Shown: one piece after another, positions 5,512 to 12,678 of the stretch
Position numbering within the stretch: position 1 is the stretch's first letter
Layout: each line of letters starts with the position of its first letter
DNA from: CAYMDD01 sp964409675
GTDB taxonomy: Bacteria; Pseudomonadota; Alphaproteobacteria; Rickettsiales; SXRF01
Reading direction: 5' to 3'
Length of the DNA stretch: 17,196 nt
Assembly (NCBI GenBank): GCA_964409675.1
Contig: CAYPEF010000039.1
Coordinates: forward strand, 1-17,196
The notes under the pieces: generated by a model
What the model was told of the DNA's origin: nothing
What the model saw: the letters and a program-made list of their open reading frames with translations, nothing else
Databases searched by the model: none
Position numbers and translations under genes: made by a program

Positions 5512-7164
5512 GTGATCCAATTGCTTGAGTCCGGATTATCCTTTCTGGAGGGGCTGGCGCTGATTGCAAGCCCCTGCATTCTGCCGGTGCTGCCGCTGGT
5601 ATTGGGCGCATCGGTCGAGGGCGGCAGGAGGCGCCCATTTGGAATTATTATCGGCTTTGTGCTTGCCTTCACCGCTTTTGCATTGCTATCACGCAAGCTG
5701 GTGATGTTGCTTGGCATCAATCTCGATGCCATCAAATACGGCTCGTTGGTATGCCTTGCATTGTTCGGGCTGGTGCTGTTGTCTGAGAAACTCTCCAGCC
5801 GGTTCAGCGCTCTCACGCAACGCCTCGCCGGGGCAGGCAGCGCACTTAGCGCGGAAGCTAAGGACGGCTTTTGCAGCGGCCTGCTTATCGGTGCGCTGAT
5901 TGGGCTGGTATGGACACCTTGCGCCGGACCGATTCTGGCAGCCGTGCTGGTGCAGGTTATCCGCCAAGAGTCTGACTTGAAAGCATTTTTTTTGGTTGCT
6001 TCGTTCGCGCTGGGCGCGGGCGTGCCCATGCTGGCTATTGCACTGACAGGAAGAAAAATCATGTCCGGATTAACATTTTTTACCACGCATGCTGAAGCCG
6101 TGCGCAAGGGCTTTGGCATCATCATCCTGATGGCGGTAGCCTTCATCGCCAGCGGCATTGATCCGCAGGCCCTCTTTAACGGACGGGATGCCTCCGGTCA
6201 GGCTTCCGCGCAGGAAAGCGGCTTGCACGATGCGCTGCCGAATCCTTATCCTGCGCCGGAGTTTACGGGCATTGAGGCGTGGCTCAACTCCCAGCCGCTG
6301 ACGATGCAGGGCCTTAAAGGAAAAGTGGTGCTGGTGGATTTCTGGACCTATTCCTGCATCAACTGCGTGCGCACCCTGCCTTACGTGACGAAATGGGACA
6401 GGACGTATCGCGATAAGGGGCTGGTGATAGTGGGAATTCACGCACCGGAATTTGAGTTTGAGAAAAACAAGGCGAATGTCGAGGCCGCTATCGCCGCACA
6501 TGGGATTGAATATCCGGTGGCGCTCGATAACCGGCTCGATACCTGGACGGCCTTCAAAAACCGCTACTGGCCCGCGCATTACCTAATTGACCGGCAGGGG
6601 CGCGTTGTATATGCGCATTTCGGCGAAGGAAATTACGCCGAAACGGAAAACAATATCCGCTATCTGCTGGGCTTGAGCGTTCAGGTGGCTGAAGCCCCCG
6701 AAGCGGCGGCCACGAGCCGTGACCAGTCGCCGGAAACTTATCTTGGCTATGCGCGCGCTGAGAACTTCGCAAGCCCCGAGCCGGTGATACGCGATGCGGC
6801 GCAAACCTATAGCGCCCCGAAATTCATCCCCGCTGACCACTGGGCATTGCAGGGAAGCTGGAAGATTGGCGCGGAGCATATCACCGCACTGAAAGCGGGG
6901 GACTCTATTTTGTATAATTTTACTGCCGGGAAAGTATTTCTGGTGCTGGGCACGCAGGACGGTGCGCCGGTAAAAGCAACAATCAGCCTAAATGGCGAGC
7001 CGGTCGGCCAGATGGCGGGTAAAGATGCCCCGGAAGGAACGGTTACAATCGGTAATCATACGCTTTACGAACTGGTCCGCCAGCCTAGCGTGAAAAACGG
7101 CTTGCTGGAAATTACGGCCCTATCGCCCGGACTGGAAGCCTATGCTTTTACGTTTGGGCTTTGA
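5512..7164 (+). CDS. dipZ: DipZ-type thiol:disulfide interchange protein (CcdA-like membrane domain, TlpA-like thioredoxin and C-terminal domain)
   Basis: A 550-residue protein. Residues about 1-220 form a CcdA/DsbD-like membrane domain. It has the paired Cys C22 (ASPCILPVLPL) and C137 (TPCAGPIL), which pass electrons from cytoplasmic thioredoxin across the membrane. Residues about 245-390 form a TlpA-like thioredoxin domain with active site C282-I-N-C285 (FWTYSCINCVRTLPY). Residues about 405-550 match the extra C-terminal domain of DipZ proteins (beta-rich, carbohydrate-binding-like fold). The start is the GTG at 5512, six bases after GGAGG. The protein sits at the end of the SigF-driven msrB group, so it probably supplies reducing power to the periplasmic one-Cys MsrB, and perhaps keeps bufferin Cys residues reduced. 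No strong terminator is visible after it. Confidence 0.93.
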   Translation: MIQLLESGLSFLEGLALIASPCILPVLPLVLGASVEGGRRRPFGIIIGFVLAFTAFALLSRKLVMLLGINLDAIKYGSLVCLALFGLVLLSEKLSSRFSALTQRLAGAGSALSAEAKDGFCSGLLIGALIGLVWTPCAGPILAAVLVQVIRQESDLKAFFLVASFALGAGVPMLAIALTGRKIMSGLTFFTTHAEAVRKGFGIIILMAVAFIASGIDPQALFNGRDASGQASAQESGLHDALPNPYPAPEFTGIEAWLNSQPLTMQGLKGKVVLVDFWTYSCINCVRTLPYVTKWDRTYRDKGLVIVGIHAPEFEFEKNKANVEAAIAAHGIEYPVALDNRLDTWTAFKNRYWPAHYLIDRQGRVVYAHFGEGNYAETENNIRYLLGLSVQVAEAPEAAATSRDQSPETYLGYARAENFASPEPVIRDAAQTYSAPKFIPADHWALQGSWKIGAEHITALKAGDSILYNFTAGKVFLVLGTQDGAPVKATISLNGEPVGQMAGKDAPEGTVTIGNHTLYELVRQPSVKNGLLEITALSPGLEAYAFTFGL

Positions 7165-7346
7165 AGAAAGCGCATTTTCATTAACAATAGAAAGCCGGCT
7201 CTTACTTTACTGAAAATAGTTGTGTATTTACCTTTGATAAGGAATGGTCGCCGGTTCTGGTTCACGGAAGTTTGAAACCGCGCCTTTTGGCATTAGAGCC
7301 TTGCAATTAAAACAATAAGCGGTGCTATTTAAGAGAATATAGTTCG

Positions 7347-7698
7347 ATGAATTTCATTAAGCCATTCGCCACCGAAGACCCTAAGGAAATAAACCGGCTC
7401 ATCCATGAGATAGGCAACCAGAGCGCCATGGCGGGTGTCATTACCGTGGGCAAGGACGGAAAGCCTGTCAGTGGTTTCCTGCCGGTGGATTTTATTCCTT
7501 CTGCGGAAGGGCTGGGTTCGGTTATGCTGCATCTGGCGAATTCCAATGAACAGTTGGAAAGCCTGCGCAGTGGCGGGTGCGTGCTGATAGAATTCAAAAG
7601 CCCTGATCTTTATATATCGCCTTCATGGTTTAAAGACCGTAACCGTGCGCACAACCAATGTGCATGCCGTATTCAGGGATTGGTTTAAGCGGTCATGA
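7347..7698 (+). pseudogene. Truncated and frameshifted PaiB-like FMN-binding protein
   Basis: The open frame (7347-7688, 113 aa) begins like PaiB-family proteins: MNFIKPFATEDPKEINRLIHE, then PVSGFLPVDFIP, LGSVMLHLANSN and VLIEFKSPDLYISPSWFKD. After SWF the family continues with a segment like (K)VVPTWNYxxVH. In this frame that is lost, but in the +1 frame from about 7633 the DNA reads KTVTVRTTNVHAV, which resembles it, before a stop at 7696-7698. The family is about 200 residues and the C-terminal half is missing. This is therefore best read as a decaying remnant with one frameshift and a downstream deletion. A sequencing error could explain the shift but not the missing half. A purine-rich AAGAG lies before the ATG. 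Confidence 0.72.
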
Positions 7699-7812
7699 AC
7701 AAATGTTCAAACAAGTCGCATTTTTAGACCATAGCGCAAATCCTCGATAAAATGCGCAATCCGGTTTAAGAGTATTTCTCCTGACACACTTTCACCCTGC
7801 TATTTATTGCAT

Positions 7813-9060
7813 ATGACAAAAACACCCATCTCCACCCGCGAATTCACCCTGCTCATGGCCTTACTGATGTCGGTGGTGGCGATTTCGATTGATGCGTTGC
7901 TGCCGGCGCTGGGGCTGCTGGGGGCGGAGCTGGGAGTGGGAGGCTCCAACCGGGTGCAACTGGTGATCGGAGCGCTGTTTGCGGGTATGGCGCTCGGCCA
8001 GCTGGTGGCGGGGCCGCTGTCGGATGCGCTGGGGCGCAAGCCGGTGCTGTTCGCGGGCATGCTGCTGTACCTGGCAGGCAGCGTGTTTTGCTACATGGCG
8101 CAGGATTTCCACCTGCTGCTGGTGGGGCGGGTGATTCAGGGACTCGGCGTGGCGGGGCCGTATGTGACGGCGGTGTCGGTGGTGCGCGATAAATACAGCG
8201 GGCGCGACATGGCGCGCATCATGTCGTTGGTGATGATGATTTTTATCATGGTGCCGGCACTTGCGCCGAGCCTCGGGCAAATGGTGATGCATCTGGCAGG
8301 CTGGCGGGCGATATTCCTGCTTTATGTGGTGTATGCGGTGCTGGTGGGCTTATGGATTGCGCTGCGACTGGAGGAGACGCTCACGCCTGCGCACCGGTTG
8401 CCGCTGCGCGTGAGCGCTTTTACGCATGGGCTGCGCACCGTGATCAGCAACCGCACCTCGATGAGCTATATGCTCTGCATGGGGCTGTGCTTCGGCAGTT
8501 TTATCGGGTATCTCGGCGCGTCGCAGCAGATTTTCCAGGAACAGTTCGGCGCGGGCGAGGCGTTTTCGCTTTATTTTGGCGCTCTGGCGCTGGTGCTGGG
8601 GCTGGCGTCACTGCTGAATGCGCGCTTCGTGGCGCGGCTGGGCATGCGTGCGATCTGCCTGCATGCGATGGCGGCGATTGTGGTGGCATCCGTGCTGTTT
8701 CTGCTGCTGCATGCGGTGCTGGACACGGTGACGCTGCCGTGGTTCGTGGGCTATGCTGCGGTGCTGTTTTTCGCCTTCGGCTTGATTTTCGGCAATCTGA
8801 ACGCGATTGCCATGGAGCCGATGGGGGAGATTGCGGGTATGGCCTCGGCAGTGATCGGGGCGGTGTCGTCGGTAATTTCGCTGGCGCTCGGCACGCTGAT
8901 CGGCCAGTCCTATAACCATACGCTGATCCCGATTGCCTGCGGCTTCCTGGTGCTGGGCAGCGCTGCATGGGCGCTGATGCGGGTAGAGCGGCGCTGGCAT
9001 ATGATGCAGGTGGGGGGTGTTGCGCCGCATACGGAAGCGGATGCGCGGGCGCAGGCATAG
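7813..9060 (+). CDS. MFS drug-efflux transporter, Bcr/CflA type
   Basis: A 415-residue protein with twelve predicted membrane helices and DHA1 features. These include motif A in the loop between helices 2 and 3 (GQLVAGPLSDALGRKPVLFAG, about 63-83), GRVIQGLGVAGPYVTAVSVVRDKY in helices 4-5, and a Bcr-like start (FTLLMALLMSVVAISIDALLPAL). Bcr/CflA proteins export drugs or small metabolites by proton antiport. I chose the ATG at 7813 over a TTG two codons upstream; neither has a good Shine-Dalgarno. The gene is more GC-rich and G-heavy at third positions than the preceding PaiB remnant. Substrate cannot be read from sequence. It stands alone, with a palindromic element downstream. Confidence 0.9.
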   Translation: MTKTPISTREFTLLMALLMSVVAISIDALLPALGLLGAELGVGGSNRVQLVIGALFAGMALGQLVAGPLSDALGRKPVLFAGMLLYLAGSVFCYMAQDFHLLLVGRVIQGLGVAGPYVTAVSVVRDKYSGRDMARIMSLVMMIFIMVPALAPSLGQMVMHLAGWRAIFLLYVVYAVLVGLWIALRLEETLTPAHRLPLRVSAFTHGLRTVISNRTSMSYMLCMGLCFGSFIGYLGASQQIFQEQFGAGEAFSLYFGALALVLGLASLLNARFVARLGMRAICLHAMAAIVVASVLFLLLHAVLDTVTLPWFVGYAAVLFFAFGLIFGNLNAIAMEPMGEIAGMASAVIGAVSSVISLALGTLIGQSYNHTLIPIACGFLVLGSAAWALMRVERRWHMMQVGGVAPHTEADARAQA

Positions 9061-9081
9061 GCGCTTGCGCTTAGAGATGGT

Positions 9082-9087
9082 TATAAT
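9082..9087 (+). promoter_or_regulatory. Possible -10 box upstream of the Rid gene
   Basis: TATAAT is a perfect -10 hexamer in an AT-rich patch right after the MFS gene. No good -35 lies 16-18 bases upstream. If it is used, the palindromic element at 9104-9211 lies in the 5' leader of the Rid gene. Confidence 0.25.
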
Positions 9088-9103
9088 AATATTATGCATC
9101 TAC

Positions 9104-9211
9104 CCTGTCGTCCTCGGCGGCCCATAGGGCCGTCCGGGGACCCATCTATCCTCTGGCGCCAATGGAGAGATGGGTCCCCGGTTCCGCCTACGGCGGCCCG
9201 AGGACGACAGG
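9104..9211. repeat. Nested palindromic element E1
   Basis: The outer arms CCTGTCGTCCTCGG (9104-9117) and CCGAGGACGACAGG (9198-9211) pair perfectly over 14 bp. Just inside, each side carries its own hairpin: CGGCCC-ATA-GGGCCG (9118-9132) and CCGCC-TAC-GGCGG (9184-9196). Then come the inner arms CCGGGGACCCATCT (9134-9147) and AGATGGGTCCCCGG (9168-9181), another perfect 14 bp around a 20-base centre. The whole folds as a cross with two side arms. It fills the space between the MFS and Rid genes and ends 13 bp before the Rid Shine-Dalgarno. The same plan recurs at 13160-13260 and 15232-15330. Confidence 0.9.
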
Positions 9212-9235
9212 AATAATACATAACGGAGGTATGGC

Positions 9236-9589
9236 ATGGCAGAGATAAAGCGGATTGAAGCGGGGGCGCGGATGAGTGAGGCGGTCATCTATGGCGGCAG
9301 GCTTTATACGTCCGGCATCGTGGCGGATAAGACGATGGGCGGCTCGGTATTCGCGCAGACGCAGGAAATATTGCAGCAGATTGATGCTTTGCTGGCGCAG
9401 GCGGGTACGGATAAGGCAAGATTGCTGAAAGCCAATATCTGGCTCACCGATATCAGCCGGTTCGATGAGATGAACCGGGCGTGGGACGCATGGGTGATTT
9501 CCGGCAGCGCCCCGGTGCGCGCCACGGTGGAAGCGAAGCTTGCCGCGTCAGGCTATGACGTGGAAATTATGGTAGAAGCGGCCTGCTAG
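9236..9589 (+). CDS. Rid family (YjgF/YER057c/UK114) protein
   Basis: A 117-residue single-domain protein with the Rid pattern: LYTSGIVAD near 23-31, QTQEILQQIDALLAQAG at 41-57, KANIWLTDISRFDEMNRAWDAW at 65-86, and PVRATVEAKLA at 93-103. R95 is equivalent to the conserved substrate-carboxylate Arg of RidA. RidA enzymes hydrolyse reactive enamine/imine intermediates from amino-acid dehydratases. The Cys that follows that Arg in E. coli RidA is Thr here, so this may be a non-RidA Rid subfamily. The start at 9236 has GGAGG at 9225-9229; an ATG at 9231 is out of frame. Confidence 0.9.
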   Translation: MAEIKRIEAGARMSEAVIYGGRLYTSGIVADKTMGGSVFAQTQEILQQIDALLAQAGTDKARLLKANIWLTDISRFDEMNRAWDAWVISGSAPVRATVEAKLAASGYDVEIMVEAAC

Positions 9590-9598
9590 GCGAGTGTG

Positions 9599-9727
9599 CT
9601 AAAAGTATGCGATGCCGTTACGCACGCCATATTCCGGGGTGTAGAAATCACCGGTGGGGCGGAGCAACTGCTGGTATTCGTCGGCCAGCAATTCGTGGTT
9701 GCTGATAAAGCTGAGATCGAGGTCCAT
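9599..9727 (-). CDS. Unrecognised 42-aa ORF downstream of the sugar dehydrogenase
   Basis: The ATG at 9727 is preceded by AAAGGAG with eight bases between, a strong ribosome site. The frame runs 42 codons: it begins MDLDLSFISNHELLADEYQQ and ends EYGVRNGIAYF, closing at TAG (9599-9601). It lies 97 bp downstream of the sorbosone dehydrogenase stop on the same strand. The product is acidic, with no signal or membrane segment. I do not recognise it. It may be a short regulatory or accessory protein, or the start of a gene cut off by a rearrangement, since the plus-strand Rid gene ends only 9 bp away. Confidence 0.5.
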   Translation of the reverse strand: MDLDLSFISNHELLADEYQQLLRPTGDFYTPEYGVRNGIAYF

Positions 9728-9823
9728 ATGCCTGCTCCTTTGAATATCGTGACGGATCCCTTTGTACGCGGGCGGCTATAAAAACGATATGAGGAGTTTC
9801 CCCCGCATTCATGCAGCGCGCAT

Positions 9824-11146
9824 TTACGGCTGCACCGCCGGGGTCACGCGCCAGATGCAATTGCCGACATCGTCGGCCACCAGCAGCGCGCCGGTTTTAT
9901 CAGTGGTGACGCCTACCGGGCGGCCCATGGCGTTGCCGTCCGCATCCAGGAATCCGCTCAGCACCACTTCCGGCATGCCGCTTGGCATGCCGCCCGTGAA
10001 GGGTACGAAAATCACCTGATAGCCGCTGCGGGGCTTGCGATTCCACGAGCCGTGCTGGCCGATGAATGCGCCGTTCTTGTAATGCGCTCCCAGCAGGTCT
10101 GCCGTGTAGAAGGCGAGGCCGAGCGAAGCGGTGTGCGCGCCCAGCCCGTAATCCGGCGTCAGCGCCTTGGCTACCATCTCGGGGTTTGGCGGGGTGACGC
10201 GCGTATCCACATATTGGCCCCAGTAGCTGTATGGCCAGCCGTAAAAGCCGCCGTCTTTCACGGAGGTCATGTAGTCGGGCACCAGATTATCGCCCAGTTC
10301 GTCGCGCTCATTGACGGCGGTCCATAGCGCGCCGCTCTCCGGCTGCCAGCTCATGCCCACCGGGTTGCGCAGGCCTGAAGCGAACAGGCGCGATTGCCCG
10401 CTGGCGCGGTTGACGGCGAGGATGGCGGCGCGATTGGTTTCATTTTCGATACCGTTTTCCGCTACGTTGCTGTTGGAGCCGACGCTGGCGTAGAGCGTGG
10501 AGCCGTCGGGACTGGCAATCAGATTCTTGGTCCAGTGGTGGTTGAGCGGGCCGCCGGGGAGGTTGGCGAGCTTCGTGCCGGGCGCGGTGATGGCGGTTTC
10601 GCCATCATGATAGGGAAAGCGCAGGATGGCATCGGTATCGGCCACATAAAAATCTTGCCCAACCAGCGCCATGCCGAAGGGGGAGTTCAGGCCGGAGAGG
10701 AAGGCGCTGCGCTGGTCGGCCACGCCGTCTCCGTCCGTGTCGCGCAGAAGTGTGATGCGGTTAGCGCTTTCCACTCCCGCGCCGGCTTTTTTCATCGTCT
10801 TTTTCATGAACCAGCCTTTGATGCCCTTGCCGTCCTCCGGCTTAGGCGGGGCGTTGGTTTCAGCCACCAGTACGTCGCCATTGGGCAATACATAGAGCCA
10901 GCGCGGATGGTCCAGCCCTTCGGCGAAGGCATTCACCTGCAACCCGGCTGCCGCCACCGGCTTTGTGCCTTCCGGCCAGCCGGTGGCGGGGGCGACATTC
11001 ACCGTCGGCACCAGTCCTTTATCCGGCGCAGGCAGGGAAGGGGAGGGACCGAAGCCGGTGGCGGCTGTCATGTCTTCCGCGTGCGCAATTGCCGAAAGCG
11101 CGAGCGATGCGGCAATGCATGCGCAGAAATGGCGGGGAAGAATATG
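9824..11146 (-). CDS. Secreted PQQ-dependent sugar (L-sorbosone type) dehydrogenase, 5' end in assembly gap
   Basis: The reading frame enters the N gap, so the start codon is not seen. 440 residues are readable. The first 25 visible residues (HILPRHFCACIAASLALSAI then AHA|ED) look like the end of a Sec signal peptide, giving a periplasmic protein. The mature part is a six-bladed beta-propeller of the sorbosone/glucose dehydrogenase family. It has GLDHPRWLYVLPNGDVLVAE, RDTDGDGVAD (a calcium-type loop), GLNSPFGMAL, NHHWTKNL, GLRNPVGMSWQPESGALWT, NERDELGDNLVPDY, GGFYGWPYSYWG, GQHGSWNRKPRSGYQV and DVGNCIWRV. Members oxidise aldoses or sorbosone with PQQ; no PQQ synthesis genes are in the window. 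An ATG at 11071 is internal and would drop the signal peptide. Confidence 0.9.
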   Translation of the reverse strand, partial: HILPRHFCACIAASLALSAIAHAEDMTAATGFGPSPSLPAPDKGLVPTVNVAPATGWPEGTKPVAAAGLQVNAFAEGLDHPRWLYVLPNGDVLVAETNAPPKPEDGKGIKGWFMKKTMKKAGAGVESANRITLLRDTDGDGVADQRSAFLSGLNSPFGMALVGQDFYVADTDAILRFPYHDGETAITAPGTKLANLPGGPLNHHWTKNLIASPDGSTLYASVGSNSNVAENGIENETNRAAILAVNRASGQSRLFASGLRNPVGMSWQPESGALWTAVNERDELGDNLVPDYMTSVKDGGFYGWPYSYWGQYVDTRVTPPNPEMVAKALTPDYGLGAHTASLGLAFYTADLLGAHYKNGAFIGQHGSWNRKPRSGYQVIFVPFTGGMPSGMPEVVLSGFLDADGNAMGRPVGVTTDKTGALLVADDVGNCIWRVTPAVQP

Positions 11147-11246
11147 NNNNNNNNNNNNNNNNNNNNNNNNNNNNNNNNNNNNNNNNNNNNNNNNNNNNNN
11201 NNNNNNNNNNNNNNNNNNNNNNNNNNNNNNNNNNNNNNNNNNNNNN
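11147..11246. other. Assembly gap (100 Ns)
   Basis: Exactly 100 unknown bases, the usual placeholder for a scaffold join of unknown length. It hides the start codon and promoter of the sugar dehydrogenase. The true distance to the 61-aa gene at 11248 is unknown. Confidence 0.98.
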
Positions 11247-11247
11247 A

Positions 11248-11433
11248 TTATTGACGGAGTGTGGCTGCCGGAAGGGAGGCGGTTTCATCGTTCAGCATGG
11301 TGTTGCTGCCGCGCATGTGGTGATAGGAATGCACCGCATAGGCTGCAATCGCCAGAAGGGCGACCAGCAGCAGAGTAAACAGCGCGGCGCGGGTTTCGTG
11401 GTGCGCCGCCTGGTTGCGCGTATTCATGGCCAT
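11248..11433 (-). CDS. Small single-pass membrane protein (61 aa), unknown function
   Basis: A 61-residue protein: a polar N-terminus with basic and His residues (MAMNTRNQAAHHETR), one hydrophobic helix about residues 17-35 (AALFTLLLVALLAIAAYAV), then a polar tail with HSYHHMRGSN and a C-terminus LRQ. By the positive-inside rule the N-terminus should be cytoplasmic. AAAGGA lies 8 bases before the ATG at 11433; a second ATG two codons in is less well spaced. I recognise no family. It follows the Gly/Ser/Tyr-rich gene on the same strand, with a strong hairpin between them. The stop is one base from the assembly gap. Confidence 0.68.
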   Translation of the reverse strand: MAMNTRNQAAHHETRAALFTLLLVALLAIAAYAVHSYHHMRGSNTMLNDETASLPAATLRQ

Positions 11434-11469
11434 GATTTGGGTCCTTTTATTGGCGTCCTGCAGGAAATG

Positions 11470-11496
11470 CCGGAGGGAGCGCGCGGCTCCCTCCGG
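11470..11496 (-). terminator. Strong hairpin after the Gly/Ser/Tyr-rich gene
   Basis: CCGGAGGGAGC (11470-11480) and GCTCCCTCCGG (11486-11496) form a perfect 11-bp GC-rich stem with a 5-base loop, 5 bp past the TAA at 11502-11504. The tail on the minus strand (CATTTCCT) is only weakly U-rich. It may terminate inefficiently or protect the 3' end of the upstream message. Confidence 0.6.
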
Positions 11497-11501
11497 AAGG
11501 C

Positions 11502-11804
11502 TTAGTAGTCGCTGGAGTAGCGGTTGCGCGAGGAGCGGCTGCTGCCGTAATCGCGGTCGTTATCGTTATAAGACCCGCCGTAGTTGCCCTGGCTGCCGCC
11601 CTAATTCCCGCTCTGGCCGCCATAGCTACCGCCGTAACCGCCCTGGCTGCCGCTACCGTAGCCGCTCTGGCTTCCATAACCGCCTTGGCTGCCGCTGCTG
11701 CCGGAGGAGTATTGATCATTATTACCGCGGCTGCTGCCGGAGCGGTTATCGTTGGTGAAGTCATCGTCATCGTAATAGGAAGAACGGCTCGAGTTCCTGG
11801 CCAT
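11502..11804 (-). pseudogene. Gly/Ser/Tyr-rich low-complexity protein gene interrupted by an in-frame TAG
   Basis: The ATG at 11804 has GGAG seven bases upstream. The product begins MARNSSRSSYYDDDDFTNDN and then becomes repeats of the GSQGGYG / GGYGSQSGYG kind. At 11601-11603 a TAG interrupts the frame after QSGN. The same frame then continues with the same composition (GGSQGNYGGSYNDNDRDYGS and a Tyr-rich end NRYSSDY) to a TAA at 11502-11504. The repeat SQGNYGG just after it suggests the codon was TAC (NYGG), so one C-to-G change makes the stop. Open form: 67 aa; restored form: 100 aa. It could be a recent nonsense mutation, an assembly error at the repeats, or stop read-through. The composition suggests a disordered or surface/aggregating protein; function is unknown. 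Confidence 0.65.
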
Positions 11805-12020
11805 AAGTATCTCCATGCAAAAAGATTGATAAATACACAAGCTTCCCATGAGCGCAGCGCTTGAGAGTGACGAGACGGTTTTAGGAAAAGCGAAGCCGCG
11901 CAGAATGCGCCGACAGGAAGGCTTGAGAGGAAATCAGCCTAGGCACTCAAGGATAAAGAGGTTGCGCCTGCTTTCAGGCAGGGCAATAAAATGACCGCAA
12001 ACGAAGCGTGGAAATTGTAA

Positions 12021-12386
12021 TTAACGGCTGCGTGTGCGCCAGACCGCGGCGATGAACAGCCACTTCGCCCACGGCAGCACCAATATGCACAGCACCAGCG
12101 CCAGCAGAGGAAGCGCGGTAGCGAGTAGCCAGTCCGGCCAGCCGGATTCCATCACCGCCAGCAGTACCAGCGGCGCCATGATATGGCCGACAATCATGAT
12201 GGTAAGCCATGCCGGCCCGTCATCGGCGCGGATTATCCCCCACGGCTCGCCGCAGGCGCGGCACTCATCCACCTGTTTCAGATAGCGTTTGAACAGCGGC
12301 GCGCCGCCACAGCGCGGGCAGCGGGCGCGCAGGGATCGTATGGCGAGGGTACGGAAATGTTCCCATTTGCCTGGAGAAGCGTTCAT
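12021..12386 (-). CDS. DUF983 family zinc-ribbon membrane protein
   Basis: A 121-residue protein. The N-terminal part has two CxxC pairs (CPRC at 23-26 and CRAC at 42-45), as in a zinc ribbon. After WGIIRADDGPAWLT come two hydrophobic helices (about 59-78 and 85-107) and a short basic tail. This is the DUF983 pattern, common in alphaproteobacteria, of unknown function. Its ATG overlaps the stop of the DUF167 gene upstream as ATGA (12383-12386), so the two are translated as a coupled pair. The 216 bases between its stop and the next gene hold only small hairpins. Confidence 0.88.
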   Translation of the reverse strand: MNASPGKWEHFRTLAIRSLRARCPRCGGAPLFKRYLKQVDECRACGEPWGIIRADDGPAWLTIMIVGHIMAPLVLLAVMESGWPDWLLATALPLLALVLCILVLPWAKWLFIAAVWRTRSR

Positions 12387-12625
12387 GCAATCGCAACCAG
12401 CTTATTGCGGCTAGTGTGGCCGCGCAGGATGGAAAGGCGCGACGGCGCGACACCCAGATGCTTCGCCAGCAGTTTCAGCATGGCTTCATTGGCCTTGTTA
12501 TCCTCTGGCACGGCGGTGACATAGACGCTCAGCGCCTGTGTGCCGTCGGCCAGCAGGCGCGGCTCGCCGATACGCTCGGAAGCGGCTTTGGGGGTAAGGC
12601 GTACGGCAAGGGTGGAGGGCGTCAT
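12383..12625 (-). CDS. YggU / DUF167 family protein
   Basis: An 80-residue protein matching DUF167: LAVRLTPKAASERIG near the start, LSVYVTAVPEDNKANEAMLKLLAKHLGV at 32-59, and SILRGHTSRNKLVAI at the end. The PEDxKANxA and GxxSRxK motifs are diagnostic. Length is normal. The biochemical role is unknown; members are often encoded beside YggT-type or small membrane proteins. It is coupled to the DUF983 gene by a 4-bp overlap. Confidence 0.9.
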   Translation of the reverse strand: MTPSTLAVRLTPKAASERIGEPRLLADGTQALSVYVTAVPEDNKANEAMLKLLAKHLGVAPSRLSILRGHTSRNKLVAIA

Positions 12626-12678
12626 GCCGCTAATATAGGGTATTCGGCGGCATTTGTCAGGTAATGTTGGGCAAAAGC

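Noticed and set aside
8501..9058. Long minus-strand open frame inside the MFS gene
   Set aside because: Shadow of a GC-biased transporter gene; Pro/Ala/Arg-rich with no domain and no ribosome site.
10394..11254. Plus-strand open frame of 286 codons crossing the N gap
   Set aside because: It lies antisense to the sugar dehydrogenase, which has clear family motifs, and the frame through the Ns is artificial.
11447..11770. 107-aa Ala/Thr-rich minus-strand frame over the Gly/Ser/Tyr gene
   Set aside because: It is the same repeat DNA read in another frame; it has no ribosome site, while the Gly/Ser/Tyr frame does.
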